DNA from: Metopolophium dirhodum
Taxonomy: Eukaryota; Arthropoda; Insecta; Hemiptera; Aphididae
Reading direction: 5' to 3'
Assembly: GCF_019925205.1 (NCBI RefSeq)
Contig: NC_083566.1
Span: 22,258,001-22,322,000, forward strand
DNA: 64,000 nt
Under the pieces are notes generated by a model. The model searched no databases. It was not told the origin of the DNA and saw only the letters and a list, made by a program, of their open reading frames with translations. Shown one piece after another: positions 13,724 through 26,566 of the stretch. Numbering within the stretch: the stretch's first letter is position 1; every line of letters starts with the position of its first letter. The position numbers and the translations under genes are program-made.

Positions 13724-16700
13724 CAAGAAATAGATGCAATTTAAAACATTTTGATATTATTTAGACGCAATAATTACATCTACACGCATAGAAACATTAG
13801 AATAATCCCATAGAGAGTGATGAGCAATTTAAAATTTGCATTTTGTCATTAAAATATATTATATTAGTTAGCTGAACATAATATACCTATCACCTATGTA
13901 TATAAATTATATGTAATATGTATATCTAATGATTTATTTATGTATATTACAAAAATAAATCACAGACAGGAATTATTTTGTCACGCAAGAAATTGAAATT
14001 ATTTCAATCTAATTATAGGAGTATTATACAGGTCAGTATACTATATCTATATAGACTATAATATAATGTAGGTAATTTCTCACTATTTAATATTTCTATG
14101 TAAGTACATAGGTACATATTATACTGTGTATGTCGTATGAGATAATATATTATGTAGTCACTGGCCACAACCAATAAATAAAATACAAATATTATGTATG
14201 TTGTATAGTACATAATATCATCATTATACTCAATGCTTCTGTATGACTTAAATACGGCACTGGACTGGGAACTTCCATAAAAACTTAATATTATACAAAC
14301 CCACCTTGCTAGGAGGATAGCTATTTATCACTTAGCGTGGCATTTATACGATTATATGTTGTGTGTCGGCCCCACAAGTTTCGTTTGGGAAAATAATACT
14401 CGCTATATCCTCCTATTCTTCGGCGCTCTATAAACTGTACCGGAAAATTCAATCAATGTCATATTATGCGATCATATTATTACACACACGGTCGTGTCCC
14501 ACGACAGGACCACACCGCGATGTTCACAGTCGTCATACGCAAGGTAATAATATAGGTATACAAAGATTGGAAAACAACAAAATACGACAAAAATGTACGT
14601 CGAACCCGTTGTGTAATTGTTGAGGGTCCCACGATGAAACATAAAATATGCTATGTAATATCATTTAAAATAACGTGGAATTAAGGAATCGCATTTCCAC
14701 GTCCGTTTCGGTTAAATTCACGAGCCTGCAGGAGGTATCGATGGTGTAAACTACTGTGAATACGTGAACGCCGCGATAATCGATCGGTCGGGCGACGCGT
14801 AATTCTTTGATTTTGACGGGCCAATTTACAATTTTATTGCATTTTATTAATATAACGGTCCGCACGTCACACTATACGCTACGGTGCTGTATTTGTTGCT
14901 ACCGGGGGCGATAAATCCACGCTGGAACTTTCTCTCTCCGTCTACGCGATCTATGTCGCCGGCGGTGGCGGCGTCGCCGTTGACGATGTAATTTATTCGC
15001 CGACTTTTACATAAAACTATTATTATTGTTATTAATAATATTTTAAACGTATTTATGTACACAGACCGGGGTTTAATGACTGTCGACGTATTAATAGTGT
15101 AATCGTAAAAAATGTATATGGATATTATTTATGTACCTATACATATATATTATAATGAATTTATAATGTACATATATCTATGTATATAAATAGAGCTACG
15201 TAAATAATTTATTATATACATAAAAAATCTCAATAAAAATAATGTTCCAAAATGCGTGATCATAATAATTCATGTTTTTGATTTGTCAAAAAAAAATGTG
15301 GTAGGTACATAGCAACTCTAAAACGAATAACTATTACCTACATTATTATTATATTTACGCTGATACAATAATAATAATAAATATATTATACACTTGTTTT
15401 GATACTGTTGCAGGACCTAACAAATTCTGACCATGCACCCCCTCAGGAGACAACGAAATTCAGTGGTAATGCAACCAATATCCGGATTTGTATGTTAATT
15501 GGATAATCCTAACCTACCTACCTAATAACCTATACAGTCTTTAACTGACATATTTTTCTATCAGCACCTAAACAAACAACGTTCAAAATATTAGGTACCT
15601 TTATCGATATGTTCAGAAATCCCACTATTGATTTAAATAAATATTGAAAACTGTAATAGTTTTACTCTGAAAACTTATCTACACATATAATATATTAAAT
15701 CACATAGTACCTGATACCTATATAAATTATACTTCGACTGTAACTTATTTGATTTACCCGGTACTTTTTTTAAAAAAATTGTAGTTTTATAAAAAAAAAT
15801 TTTTGATTAACAAAAAAATAATTTTAGTATTTTAAGTCATTTGTCCTTAAAAAGCAAAAAATATATTAAAATTGATTAAACTTGAAGAAACGTTTAGAAT
15901 CTAATGTTAAAATGCTTTAAAGTCAATATAAGAACTTATATTAAATTCCAGTACTATATCGTACTGTATTATATTAACTGAACATTGAACCCTTTAAAAA
16001 GTGTTCTGGCCTCGAGGGAATTAACGGAAAATTGTATTTTTGAATGTCCTTTAAAAAATAAGGAATCGCTAGTCATAAAAATGAATGCCATCGGATACGT
16101 GGAAATGGCATAATAAATAAAACTGAGGGAGCAAAATACAACAAATTCGGTATCGGAATTATGTTTATGATTTAACCATATTTTGATGTGCATTGTTTCG
16201 TGATAAATTATAGTACCTATAATCAAAACTATTTTAAATAATAAACACAGGGTAAAAATAATATAAATATTAAGTAACATATAGTAAATATCAACCTTAA
16301 ATGTATTTACTGAGAAGTTCATTTTCTGTAGGCTTACAAACAATTTTTATATTACATTTTACCATACAGCGTATTGGGGAAATAATTTAAACTTAACATT
16401 CCTCTTAAGACACTGAAAGATATACTATTTAAGTATAATAGATGTAATATATATTATATTTTATAGCCATAATTCTACATATATCCAAACAAAATAAATA
16501 AATTGTAAGCATCATATCCTAGTTTGTACTAATTTCATTTTTATTAAAGTTTATATATTAGTCAAACTTGTGTAAAATCATAAGGTTAACAGTAATACAT
16601 TTTTTTTGGTAGGTATAGGTAGTTACAGGTATTATCTTTATTTTGCCTATTATACAAAGATTTAAAAATAATTGTTTATTTACTCATCAACAAGTAAGTA

Positions 16701-16961
16701 CACAGGGATATGATATTATTAAATATATCAACATTGTATTGAGGTCATAGACCGGTTCATCGATTGTGGTAGTCGTCGGGTTGGGGTGTGTAGGAAAGGG
16801 GAAGGTTATATAATATCTTCTTTTATTTGATTTTGCTATTACTTTTTAACTATAATTATATAATATTATTGCGTAATACTTCACACTATTGCCTATTGAG
16901 TACTTGCAACTATGGTACCTATTGCTGCAGCTGTATTTAAGAAGTTTAAACTATTACTTAC

Positions 16962-17039
16962 GTTCACTAAGGTGTGTAGAGATTCGACATACGAACGCTC
17001 CGTATCATAAAGCTCAACCACTACATGTGTTCTCGTATC
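16962..17039 (-). CDS. ARHGEF17-like: Exon encoding the start of a RhoGEF (DH) domain
   Basis: A 78-bp exon lies between a strong acceptor (TTTTTTGTTGCAG|GAT, exon start 17039) and a consensus donor (AAC|GTAAGT, exon end 16962), phase 0 at both ends. It encodes 26 residues, including VELYDTERSYVESLHTLV. The pattern 'ELxxTExxYVxxL' is the signature of the first helix (CR1) of DH domains, which catalyse GDP/GTP exchange on Rho-family GTPases. The TERSYVESL form is closest, from memory, to ARHGEF17/TEM4, which activates RhoA and acts on actin and cell junctions. Both the large exon at 32130-33930 and the alternative exon at 19891-19995 end in phase 0 and could splice here. The following exons (rest of DH, PH-like region, beta-propeller in this family) were not found in 1-16961 and probably lie to the left of the window. 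Confidence 0.85.
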
Positions 17040-18649
17040 CTGCAACAAAAAATATAATAAAAATCTAATTTTTAAAACACCGTCGTTATTATAGTATACA
17101 CATTATAATTATTTATATATATATTATGTAAGTGTGTGTGTGCTTAAAACGAAAATTAACGTGAGTATATAACGTGTGACGTCTGGCCACATAAATTATT
17201 TTAGATCTTTTTTTAATTCTTTAACAACCGGCAATGATTTTCACTCCCTCTTCATCGTCGTCTTTACTAGACCGGGGATGGCGCGTGGCGGTAAAGAAAA
17301 TGTATTTTTTGGCCAACTTCCTAACAAATGGCGTGCGTCTGGTGGCGAAAATGACGTTCGCAATAATAATATTGTCGTCACGTTTCCTCGACCGCCTCTG
17401 CCTCCATCACACACCCCGTCCACCCCTACCATCCCCCATACCACGACATCGGTAACAAACGCCAGCAGCGGCGCAATAGGTAGGTACACGATAATATTAT
17501 ACAAGACGAAACACGCGCACATATACGATATCTCCAAAGACTAAAATACACTCGACGGGTGCTCTACACCATTGACAACGGCGAGGACGAGGATAAATCG
17601 AAATTTTAATTGGCCAATAAAACGCGTCCGTCGTCCCGGCGTTTTGCGATGATTATGCGCGTAATTGTAAATACATAAAATAATAAAATATAGGTACATA
17701 TGCGGATTGTTACCGAACACGATAGGTAGTAGGTACATAAATATATAATTATATGATATTCTAGTCTTTGCTAATGGGACTCCGATGAACGGCCGAGGGG
17801 AAGCAAACTAGTCGTTATAATAGTTATATAAGTAATACGACCCCTACACATAGAGTCCTCTCGTTGGTTTGCTCATTTCGTGATGACGTAAGTCCGGAGA
17901 TGTCATACTATATAGGAGCCAATGAACCACACCCCGACCCCCGTTCATTACCGGGTAAAGTTATAACGACGTGAGAGGGCGATATCCCGCGAAAGATGTT
18001 ATTTTATAAATAGGTACCTACACAAACTACATACGCGTTTCCGAGAACGGAAACAGCGCCCCGCCAGGGTTGTGGAGAAAACATGTTTTCTATCCGAAAG
18101 AGACATCTCAAATAGTAATTTTGCTCAACTATGGTCCATGGTCCATACTTTATTATGTAACCGTAAAAGTGTAAAACACCAATATTTCGTATTGGAATAT
18201 CGATACGTTTGTAATTGTGTGTACTTACTAAACATTGCATTGTTTAGCTGATCACACGCTTAAAACACACTTTAGTAATAATATAATAATATCTAAAAAT
18301 GTATCATTAGAAATATGAACAAAAATTTGTACCGGACACCTGTAATTTTATAAATTATAATTGATAATAATAAATTTGTATTAATATTTTAGAGCGGTAT
18401 TCATAAACATATGTGCAACACAAAGCTTAATAAAATTTATTTAACCAACATTTAACGATAATCCGATTGCGGATTTTCAAACTAATATAATACATTAATT
18501 TATACACAGCAAGTATATAATATTATGATAAATAATTTAAATTAACACAAAAGTTAATAATATTATTTAAAAAGTAATTGATGAAACTCTTGTGACTTTT
18601 TACGGCATCCCAGCCTCTTTTACTCATACTATATGAATCTTTAATACTG

Positions 18650-19096
18650 TTAAGAGGATGTCAGCACACTATTTGTTTTCTCTCTCTGGCCCACGCGCAA
18701 CATAGACAAAACGCAATTACGCAGACTCATTTTTTCTATGTTTATAAGTTATCTTAGGGTAAAATCACCCATTAAGTACAAAAAAGATAGAGAATAATAT
18801 TTTTGAGGGAATGGCATATTGATTTGTCTGAATATTGTCTCAAAACAATTTAAACATAATTTAAATTTACAATAATTTTTTTGTTTATTTTGAAAGTCAT
18901 ATACAAAGTTAAATAACAACAAAATATAAAATCGATGTCATTCCCTCAAAAATATTATTCTCTATCTTTTTTGTAATGAGTGATTTTATTTTAAAATTAC
19001 TTAAAATCGTAGAAAAAATGATTCTGCGTAAATGCATTGTCGATGTTGCGCGTGGGTCAGAGAGAGAAAACAAATAGTGCACTAACATCCTCTTAA
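18650..19096. mobile_element. Palindromic TTAA-bounded MITE (family D, copy 1)
   Basis: The element runs from TTAAGAGGATGTCAGC to the complementary CATCCTCTTAA. Arms of about 165 bp (18650-18817 and 18935-19096) share TTTGTTTTCTCTCTCTGGCC and the ACGCGCAACAT block in opposite orientation. It is 447 bp with no coding capacity. A second copy is at 53753-54209. It lies in the RhoGEF intron, about 800 bp from the alternative first exon. Confidence 0.8.
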
Positions 19097-19890
19097 GACT
19101 ACTTGAACATTTGAACAATCAACAAATTGTTAACACTTAAAGTTCTTATCGTGAACAAATAATAATACCTTTAAATTGTATCGCTAAGAGAAAAACAATA
19201 AAATAAATATTAATTAAGATGTGTTGTGGTATGTACCTAATATAATATTATAGGTAATTACTATGTATAGTAAAATATCTTGTACATTCCTCTTTTTGAA
19301 ATTAATTTTTTAACTGCACAATTTTTATTGTTTATATTATCATTTACAAATATTCATAAAAGCGTGGGTTTATGGTTGAGTTGTAGCCCACTGGGAAGAA
19401 TTTTAATTTCTAATGTTTTCTTAATATTTATTACGTCTATTTATAAAAAATGTGTTCTCCAAATACGTCCAAGTATTTAAATTTTTTTCGAGAAATGTTT
19501 TAAAAAGTTATTTAGTTTTCTTCGAATTAAAACTCTAATTTAATTTTTTAACTTTTAACGGAAATTAAAATATATGTTATTCGTGTATATGAATTTTATA
19601 TGATGAATACAATTTATATTCCTGTTAAATAAGAGGAAGTAACCAGGTAAAAATCTAATTTAAATGTATGTTGCACCCGAATTGAAAAAACTCTACGCAC
19701 ACCTTCTTGGTATTATTGCTGGAAACGAAATTAAAATTAATTTCCTAAAATAATAATCAGACGGTCAGATACATTTCTTGATTGTTTTCAAACTTCAATC
19801 CTTCTCCTACTACTCGTCCTCCTCCTCCTTCTCCTTCTAAACGTCTAAAAAAAACCATCGAAAGTACCACCCGAAGACAACGGCTCTTAC

Positions 19891-19995
19891 CGGTGTGGCG
19901 ACTTTGACGGCGGCCAATAGTTGTTGCGCGGCTGTTGCTGCGTTTTCGTTTAGTGACCGATCGTCGTCATCTCCGTGAACGGCGTTCGCAGTCAT
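19891..19995 (-). CDS. ARHGEF17-like: Putative alternative first exon (short isoform) of the RhoGEF
   Basis: On the minus strand an ATG at 19995 opens 35 codons (MTANAVHGDDDDRSLNENA..., ending AAVKVATP) that run directly into the donor CACCG|GTAAGA in phase 0. The next exon (17039) starts in phase 0 and codes for the beginning of a DH domain, so the join keeps the frame. The other two frames across this segment contain stops before the donor. The exon sits within the 15-kb intron of the long isoform and just downstream of a CpG-rich block, which suggests an alternative promoter. The product would be a RhoGEF without the 643-residue disordered N-terminus. Weak points: two upstream ATGs in other frames precede it, and no homologue of this 35-residue head is recognised. 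Confidence 0.5.
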
Positions 19996-20560
19996 TACAC
20001 TTCATGTTGGACACTTCGTCGTCATCGGTGACTGACGATAATGATATTCCATCGGAACGTGGTCGAGCGACATCCGGATTTTGTGAATATTATAATTTAC
20101 CTACCTATTTATAGTATACCGGTACCGCGGTCTCGCGGTATTAGTTAGAGGGGCCGGAGGAATACTAAAATTAACCGGCGACGGATTTGCGCGTAAAAAA
20201 TGAAATACGAAAAAAAAAATCGAAAAAAGCTCGACGCGATTACGCACCCCTCGTGTTTGAGGCAACCGACGCCGTCGCCGCTGCCGTGAAAATCTCTTGC
20301 CAATAAGTGTATTATACAATATATTATATTATTGCCATATTATAAGTATTATTATTATTATAAAAGCGCATATAATCGCGAGTGGTCCGACGACATCGAC
20401 TGTACCACCTGCAGTATCGCCGACGCTGGTGCCGAGAGTGTATATAATACGTACGCCCGCGCCGACGGACGGGAGGCGAGCTGTAGACAAGCGGGCAGAC
20501 TCGAGCACGCGCGGCTTACGTCACGTTTAATACACGCGCGACATGACGAGAGACTCTGAC
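19996..20560 (-). promoter_or_regulatory. CpG-rich block upstream of the alternative RhoGEF first exon
   Basis: A G+C- and CpG-rich stretch directly upstream (minus strand) of the predicted 19995 start, in contrast to the A+T-rich flanks. It contains GC-rich runs around 20110-20290 and 20380-20540 and is bounded by (TA)n and (TAT)n repeats at about 20613-20659. Its position suggests the promoter and 5' leader of the short isoform. No definite core promoter element was recognised. Confidence 0.35.
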
Positions 20561-20612
20561 GGGCTATGTAACATTATTATTATTATACACGCGCGCCACA
20601 CACACAAAATTA

Positions 20613-20659
20613 TTATATATATATATATATATATATATTATTATTATTATTATTATATA
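20613..20659 (+). repeat. (TA)n followed by (TAT)n
   Basis: An alternating TA run of about 24 bp changes into TTA/TAT trinucleotides. Confidence 0.9.
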
Positions 20660-21179
20660 CGTAGTTTGCTATTTTGTCGGTCTCGTTGCTATGGACACGA
20701 TTCGGATAAAAGTCGGAAAATCATCCATTCAAGGACTATATCCGTCGAATGGTGGTGTGGTACTAGTGGTGTGGGTGGTCATGGTCGGAGGGTGATGCCG
20801 TTTTCTCCCGACACACCTGTTGTGTATGTATCGGGGTGTGTGTGTAGTTGGAGGATTCTACTACCCCTTCCACCACGACACCCGTCGGGAGTACCGACTA
20901 ATTCACGCACCACACATATGGTTACAAAAATATACGGTTTGAGTTCGTCGTTTTTATGCGATGTACCACCAATTCCTATGCGCTGTACAGGGTTTGGATG
21001 ATAATTATCTGTTAGCATGTCCTACAGTATATCATAATATACGAGAGTTTGACTGATAACTTTATAGATACTCTAAATAATATTAAATATATAAAACCAA
21101 CTTTTTGTAAAAAAAACTAGTACAAATCATATAAGTATATTTCCTTAGTGCTTCCCTAAATAAAATAAAAATAAAGCTG

Positions 21180-22030
21180 CAACTTGCAATTTATTCTCAT
21201 TATAATAATTTAGAAATGGTATACAAAGAGAAGTGTGAGAAACAAAAAACCACTCTAGAACACATAATCTCAATGTTCAAAAACATAAGTAATGAAAATT
21301 TTATAAAAAAAAAAAATAAGGGCTGGCTATATGTGTAGCGAAAAAATAAGGTTTTATGGCTAAGTGTATAGTTGAATGTTGAAAGAATATTATGAGTTTG
21401 TGAAAAACATCAAACAAACTATTGCCTTGGAAAATGTATTTAGGTACCTATACTATACGTCTAAAATAGGTATCTATATTATATTATATATTAATATATG
21501 TTTCGATAAAGTCATAGTGTCATTCTAATTTAACGAAAACTATTTTCCTTCAGATGAACTTAACTGAAACAGTTAAAGCTGTTAAAGCTGCATTCGAATA
21601 TTCAAGAAAGACGTTTTTTCAAAGATAAAAAAAAATTATGAAAATGTAAAAGAAATAATTAATACGCGTCGTAGAGTCCAAGTGTAAAAAAACCAACGAT
21701 AGGTACCTATACAACTTTAAAAAAATATATATAAGAAAATCCACTCCAAAGCAAGTAAAACAGCTGCCATAAGAGTTCTCCACGAACTTATTCAGCAAAT
21801 TTTTAACATTTTTCGCCTGACATAAGTATATCACCGACGAATCAACTTAATAATTAAACTTTATAAGCTTCACAGTATCGTCAATTTATTGAAAAACTGG
21901 ATCAATAATGAAGAGTCTAATAAAATTCAGATAGTCATATTGACAAAAAATAATCAAAAAATAAATTAAAGTCCTCATCTAATATACCTAGTAGAAACGT
22001 AAAATCGGAATTTTAAACAGCTGTAGATAG
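21180..22030 (+). pseudogene. Decayed, unidentified coding relic
   Basis: Several plus-strand segments translate into protein-like text interrupted by stops: MVYKEKCEKQKTTLEHIISM near 21216, LTETVKAVKAAFEYSRKT near 21557, and KTAAIRVLHELIQQIFNIFR then a stop and VYHRRIN...IVNLLKNWINNEESNKIQIV near 21760-21950. Frames shift between segments. It reads like a dead transposon- or gene-derived ORF; I do not recognise the family. Confidence 0.35.
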
Positions 22031-22904
22031 TGAATTATAATATATAGTATTAGTACTAATATACCATAGCACTATAATACAAACAAACACCAATAATCTT
22101 CAAAAATTACGAAAGTAATTAAATAATTTGCTTGAACACGAGTTCTAGTTTGAAATAATGAAACAACTTAAATTGTTCAGTAATTTTCGTACCCAAAAGA
22201 ACATACATAGCCACATAGGTACCTATAATTACATAAAAAAATATTTTAAATACGCCTTTTCAATTGTTGGACAACTTGGACACAAGAAATAAAACAAATT
22301 ATTTTGATAAACATCAAACATTGTTACTCTAGGTATATCCACCTGTTTGAAATATAATACAAAACCATTTAAATGAAATAATAGGTAACCTCAAAATAAT
22401 ATTAACATTGATTATACCTAAATACTAGTATTTATAATCAATGGTATTAATAATTCTCGAAGATCATTTACAATATTAACTCCCTCGATAGTTATTACTT
22501 ATTATATTAAACGATAAAGAATTATTATTATTATTAATATATGACGTCAATGTTATAAATATTTGACTAAAAATTGAAAATACCTAGATATATCTATCTA
22601 TAGGTACCAATTATAGAAATAATATTGAACAAAAATACAAAATACAAATAATAATAATTAATACTATTTTAATTTTTTTGTATGTAAGTAAATGTGCAAC
22701 ATATTTTTCGGTTCATGATTCGTCGTCTAAAATAGTTCAAAAATTATTTATTTTATAATCTAACTTAAGAGGCAAAATATATCGAAAAAATAATCGTTAT
22801 AATTAAACAAAATGCGTATTAAAATTAATGTTTGCTTTTACTTTACTTATTTTTATTGTACATTTTAATACTAACTAACCCATAAATTAACGAGTACCTA
22901 AAAT

Positions 22905-23085
22905 ATATTTTTGTTTTTTTATTAGTTAACCCGCGGCAACTTAGGCTATTGGGTGGTTTTTAAACTGTGGGGGAGGGAACTGTAGGTGTAAACACGTGTG
23001 TGTAGTTTTGGCAGAATTTTTAGTGGGCACCCGTGGGTATCTGCCATGTCCGGGTGGGGGATGGCTGCAAATATATTTTTTTAAG
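22905..23085 (-). repeat. Dispersed repeat fragment, second copy
   Basis: GTTAACCCGCGGCAACTTAGG, CTATTGGGTGG and GTGGGGGAGGGAACTGTAGG match 240-335. This copy extends further through GTGGGCACCCGTGGGTATCTGCC. Poly-T at its left end again suggests a minus-strand retroposon tail. Confidence 0.5.
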
Positions 23086-23484
23086 TATCTATTAGGTACA
23101 TAATTACATACCGTCATCACATCAAATAATTAAACATAAAATAATAATGTAAAAATATTTATCCCCCTGTTTGACTGTATTAAGTTAAGTAATATTATTT
23201 ATAGATATAAAACTTATATTTATAGAAACTAGGTATACAAAAGTTAAAAATTTGCATATTAGTTTGACTTAATCACAATAATATATACAATATGTACCTA
23301 ATATAAGTCAGTAAAAAATAATTCAACTAAATTTGGAACAAATACATACAGACTTTGGTTTGTACCTATCTTATTCTCTTATACGAGGTCATTATAGTTA
23401 CTAGTATATAAACACATTAATTTCTTTGTAATATTTTACATAATATTAACTGAATTTTTCATCGACAAAATTAATATTAAAAAA

Positions 23485-24350
23485 GGTGGATAAGTGGATG
23501 TCGCTCTGTTGTACAGTAGGTTACAAGTGGGTTACTGTAATGGATGGCGTGTTAAATTTGAATTCAATGATATAATATCATTGTATAAGAAAAACGATTC
23601 TGAGCGAAAACGGTCAGTCAGCCTATGATATTATTGTGAATAAAGTAATTTATATATAACCTATTTACGTGGAGCCTTGTTTTAAATTTTCAATCCTTAG
23701 CCATAAAAGTTAAACATTTTATACATTTTTAACTACGAAATAATTAATAAATTATAAATTTGATAAATGTTGCTAAAATTTGAACTTTAAATGCTTATAA
23801 AAAAAAAATGTGCCTATGTATTTTTAATATTTTTCAACCACTATTAGAACGATATATCAGGAGCCTTATATTAAATTTTCACGCTTTTTTACCCAACAAA
23901 TAAAATTTTATTGATATTTATAGAAAAAAAAACTAAAAAAATTTAAAACTGACAATGTCCGTAAACAGCTCAAAATAAGTAAAAATATTTTCAACATTTT
24001 ATGGTGTATAGAAAATGCTAATATAAACATTCAGTGAAATTTTCAAGTATTTACAGTCATACATTTTTTAATTATAAGAAAATAAGACAATTGTTACATG
24101 AGAAATCGAGTCAATATCAAATGTTGTAAAAATATAAATTTCAGACGCTTATAAAAATTTAATTTAAGTTTCTTGTAGACATTTTTTTTTTATATAAAGG
24201 TAGACAAACTCATGAGTAATCTTATATTTCATTTTCAAATCTTAGATTTAAAAAGAAAATTTTTTATGAATTCTCAACTCAAAATAATTTGCTAATTTTC
24301 GTGATTTTTCCGTATTTTGTCAAAATTTGAACTTTAAATGCTTATAAATA
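23485..24350 (+). repeat. Internally duplicated dispersed repeat, copy A
   Basis: It begins GGTGGATAAGTGGATGTCGC, then CGATTCTGAGCGAAAACGG. The segment AAATTTGAACTTTAAATGC at about 23775 recurs at about 24319, giving an internal period near 545 bp. Other copies are at 51000-52485 (reverse) and 59850-60780. No coding capacity; class unknown. Confidence 0.65.
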
Positions 24351-24654
24351 AATAAATTATGATTAATGATATATTATGTTTAATGGTATTAGATTATTTT
24401 CTTCTTTCGTTTATCGATTGCGTTTATTCTCCGTTATAACGTTATATATAACGTTTTGAAGAGCTGATTTTTCATATAACGATTTTTTTGTTACTGCGTA
24501 TATGTTAATGCAAATTCATTACACGATGACATTTTTAAAATATTTAGATTAATATTGTATGCTGTTTAATGTTTATACCACAAACCTCACTATAGTATAT
24601 AATAGGTACACCGGTATTGACTATTATATATTATTCGTTTTATACCATTATTAA

Positions 24655-25426
24655 ACAGGCTCATTTTTTAAGCATGCTCATTCTATTTTTATGCTTCGAT
24701 TATACATATACCTAATCAAATTCTGATTTATGGAATTTGTAAATACACTTGAAGACCGTATTTTCGAATACTTGAGATTTTTTGTACCACTTAAGGAATA
24801 AGGATGATCGTGTGACAATACAAACTTCTGTTTTTTCAAATAAGAACCCTCTTTTTCAATTTTAATTATTCAGCAGATATTTTTTTTTGAGAATTTTGAT
24901 GTGTTTAAATCGAAACTTGAACGAGTAATTTTTTAGTTCTATAACTTTGTGTATGATAATGGGTTAATTAGATATGGGTAAAGATGATTTGAAAATGTTA
25001 GTTATTACTATTGATATATCAATGTAATTAATAATTTGTAAAAATTATCTAAGTATAATGACTACCACATCTAATAGGTATTACGTCAATATTAATATAG
25101 TTAATATTTTTGCAAAACCATATTTAAATATAATTATCCTTAGTAAAAACATTTAAATAACTCAGAAACTAATTGGTAAGATACTTACATCAAAATCTTC
25201 AAGAAAATTCCCGCTAAATAATTTACAGTAAAAAGGGGGATTCTAATAAAAAAAATAGAAGTTTATATCGCCACAGGACACTCCCTAAGTAATACAAAAA
25301 ATATCAGGAAATTGAAAATATTATGGCCTTTCATTATACCTACTTAAAAATGCCAAAAAACAGAATTTGAATAAAAGTATCATTAAATGGAAAATGGGGG
25401 TGAGCATGCTTAAAAAATCACCCTGT
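24655..25426. mobile_element. Non-autonomous DNA transposon with ACAGG/CCTGT termini
   Basis: The left end ACAGGCTCATTTTTTAAGCA and the complement of the right end ACAGGGTGATTTTTTAAGCA, both followed by TGCTCA, form TIRs. Similarity continues inward for about 200 bp per side (TTTTTTGTACCACTTAAGGA against TTTTTTGTATTACTTAGGGA; ATTTTGATGT). 772 bp, no coding capacity. A lone TIR-like word (TTTTTTAAGCATGCTCAG) is also at about 44396-44414. Confidence 0.6.
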
Positions 25427-26566
25427 ATATCTTTATATATTTTTAATTACAGCTAATGATAAATAATATTATAATAATTTCTATATGTATAATATTATAT
25501 TATGTGATTTGTTTTGTGCAAAAATTAGTCCAACCTACAGTGGTATTAACCCAATATAAAATGAATTACTAATTACAATATAAATATATAATAAAATATA
25601 GGTATTTGGGCAATAGTCTGTCTCAGCTGAAAACAAAATCGTTTTTGGTGTACATTGATATTAATTATATGGTTCATTGAAATTCATCACATCTATTACA
25701 TGTAAGTACTGCAGTAATCTACTCAAAGACTCTACACTTACAAACAACAGAACGACTTCCCCAGGTTTTTTTAAAATTATTTAATTGGAAAATAATTAAT
25801 AACAATATTTTACTAAGAAAATTAGTGTATCTGTTATAAATGTATATATGAAGCTACGATCTATAAATATAAAGTTTTTATATTTTTATACTTTTTTAGT
25901 TTTTACCTAGATATTTAATTTTACCGTTATTTTTATTTATTATGATAGATATTTTATGATTTTACAAATATTTATAAACAACTATATATTTTGTACAGTG
26001 AACACGTTTCATACGTTTAACAACCAATAAATAATAAGTAGCTATGTGGCAAAGTAATCCGTATAAAAAGACGCTATAAAATACATTTTTACCACGGATA
26101 TCGAATAAACTGTATTCTACAACGCGCAAATTCCCAAGTTCAAAATAGCTTAAATGGCTTAATGGTTCGAATCGTGAGCAACAAATTATGATTCATGCAA
26201 ACTATCTAAAACGACTAAAACAGCAAAATCCACAGCAAAATTACGTCACATTCACGTAAACGTCATATTATGCGTTATAGTCACTTATTTTTTCGCGTTA
26301 AATTCGTGTCTGAACAAAATCTAATATCACGTAATCGCGAGTATTTCTGATTGTTGCAAGGAAAATGTGACCGTTTTGCCGTTATCGAACGATTGATCCC
26401 AATCACGAAGGTAGGTAGGTACTAATAAGTAGTAGTATTAATAAATAGTAGTAATATAGCCGCAGAGGTAAAAGTAATATTGCAAGAACACAGGAAAAAA
26501 AACAAAGTTCAGATTATTTTTGGTTAAAAAAGTGAAAACGGCATGGTTGTGTAAAAACACTGTGCT

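Larger units (their letters stand above)
1..16961 (-). other. Region downstream of the DH exon: probable RhoGEF intron with repeats
   Basis: The DH exon ends in a consensus donor at 16961, so the gene must continue to the left. I looked on the minus strand for a phase-0 exon continuing the DH domain and found none I could support. The region holds the repeats listed separately (TTAA palindromes, a LINE relic, a 5S-like SINE, inverted repeats) and CpG-rich patches at 6.29-6.63 kb and 14.68-15.0 kb. The stretches 2.4-5.1, 6.7-8.3, 9.9-11.2, 11.9-13.2 and 13.8-14.3 kb show nothing recognisable beyond A+T-rich DNA. Confidence 0.45.

Noticed and set aside
14847..15062. A 71-codon minus-strand frame with a signal-peptide-like N-terminus (NTFKILLITIIIVLCKS)
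   Set aside because: The apparent start codon is GTG, not ATG, and there is no in-frame Met before the hydrophobic stretch. The rest reflects a CpG-rich patch.
15414..15465. A plus-strand mini-exon between TTGCAG and GTAATG (DLTNSDHAPPQETTKFS)
   Set aside because: Splice signals and an open 51-bp frame can occur by chance. No convincing partner exons were found on the plus strand nearby.
15969..16343. A 124-codon minus-strand frame resembling a membrane protein
   Set aside because: The hydrophobic composition follows from A+T-rich DNA. No splice-site support, no recognisable receptor motif, and no link to the DH exon just upstream.
1..16961. Further RhoGEF exons (rest of DH, PH-like region)
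   Set aside because: I searched the minus strand for phase-0 acceptors followed by DH-like sequence and found none that held up. A translated profile search would be decisive.
26160..26185. A tRNA B-box-like word (GGTTCGAATC)
   Set aside because: No A box at the right distance and no cloverleaf stems could be formed around it.
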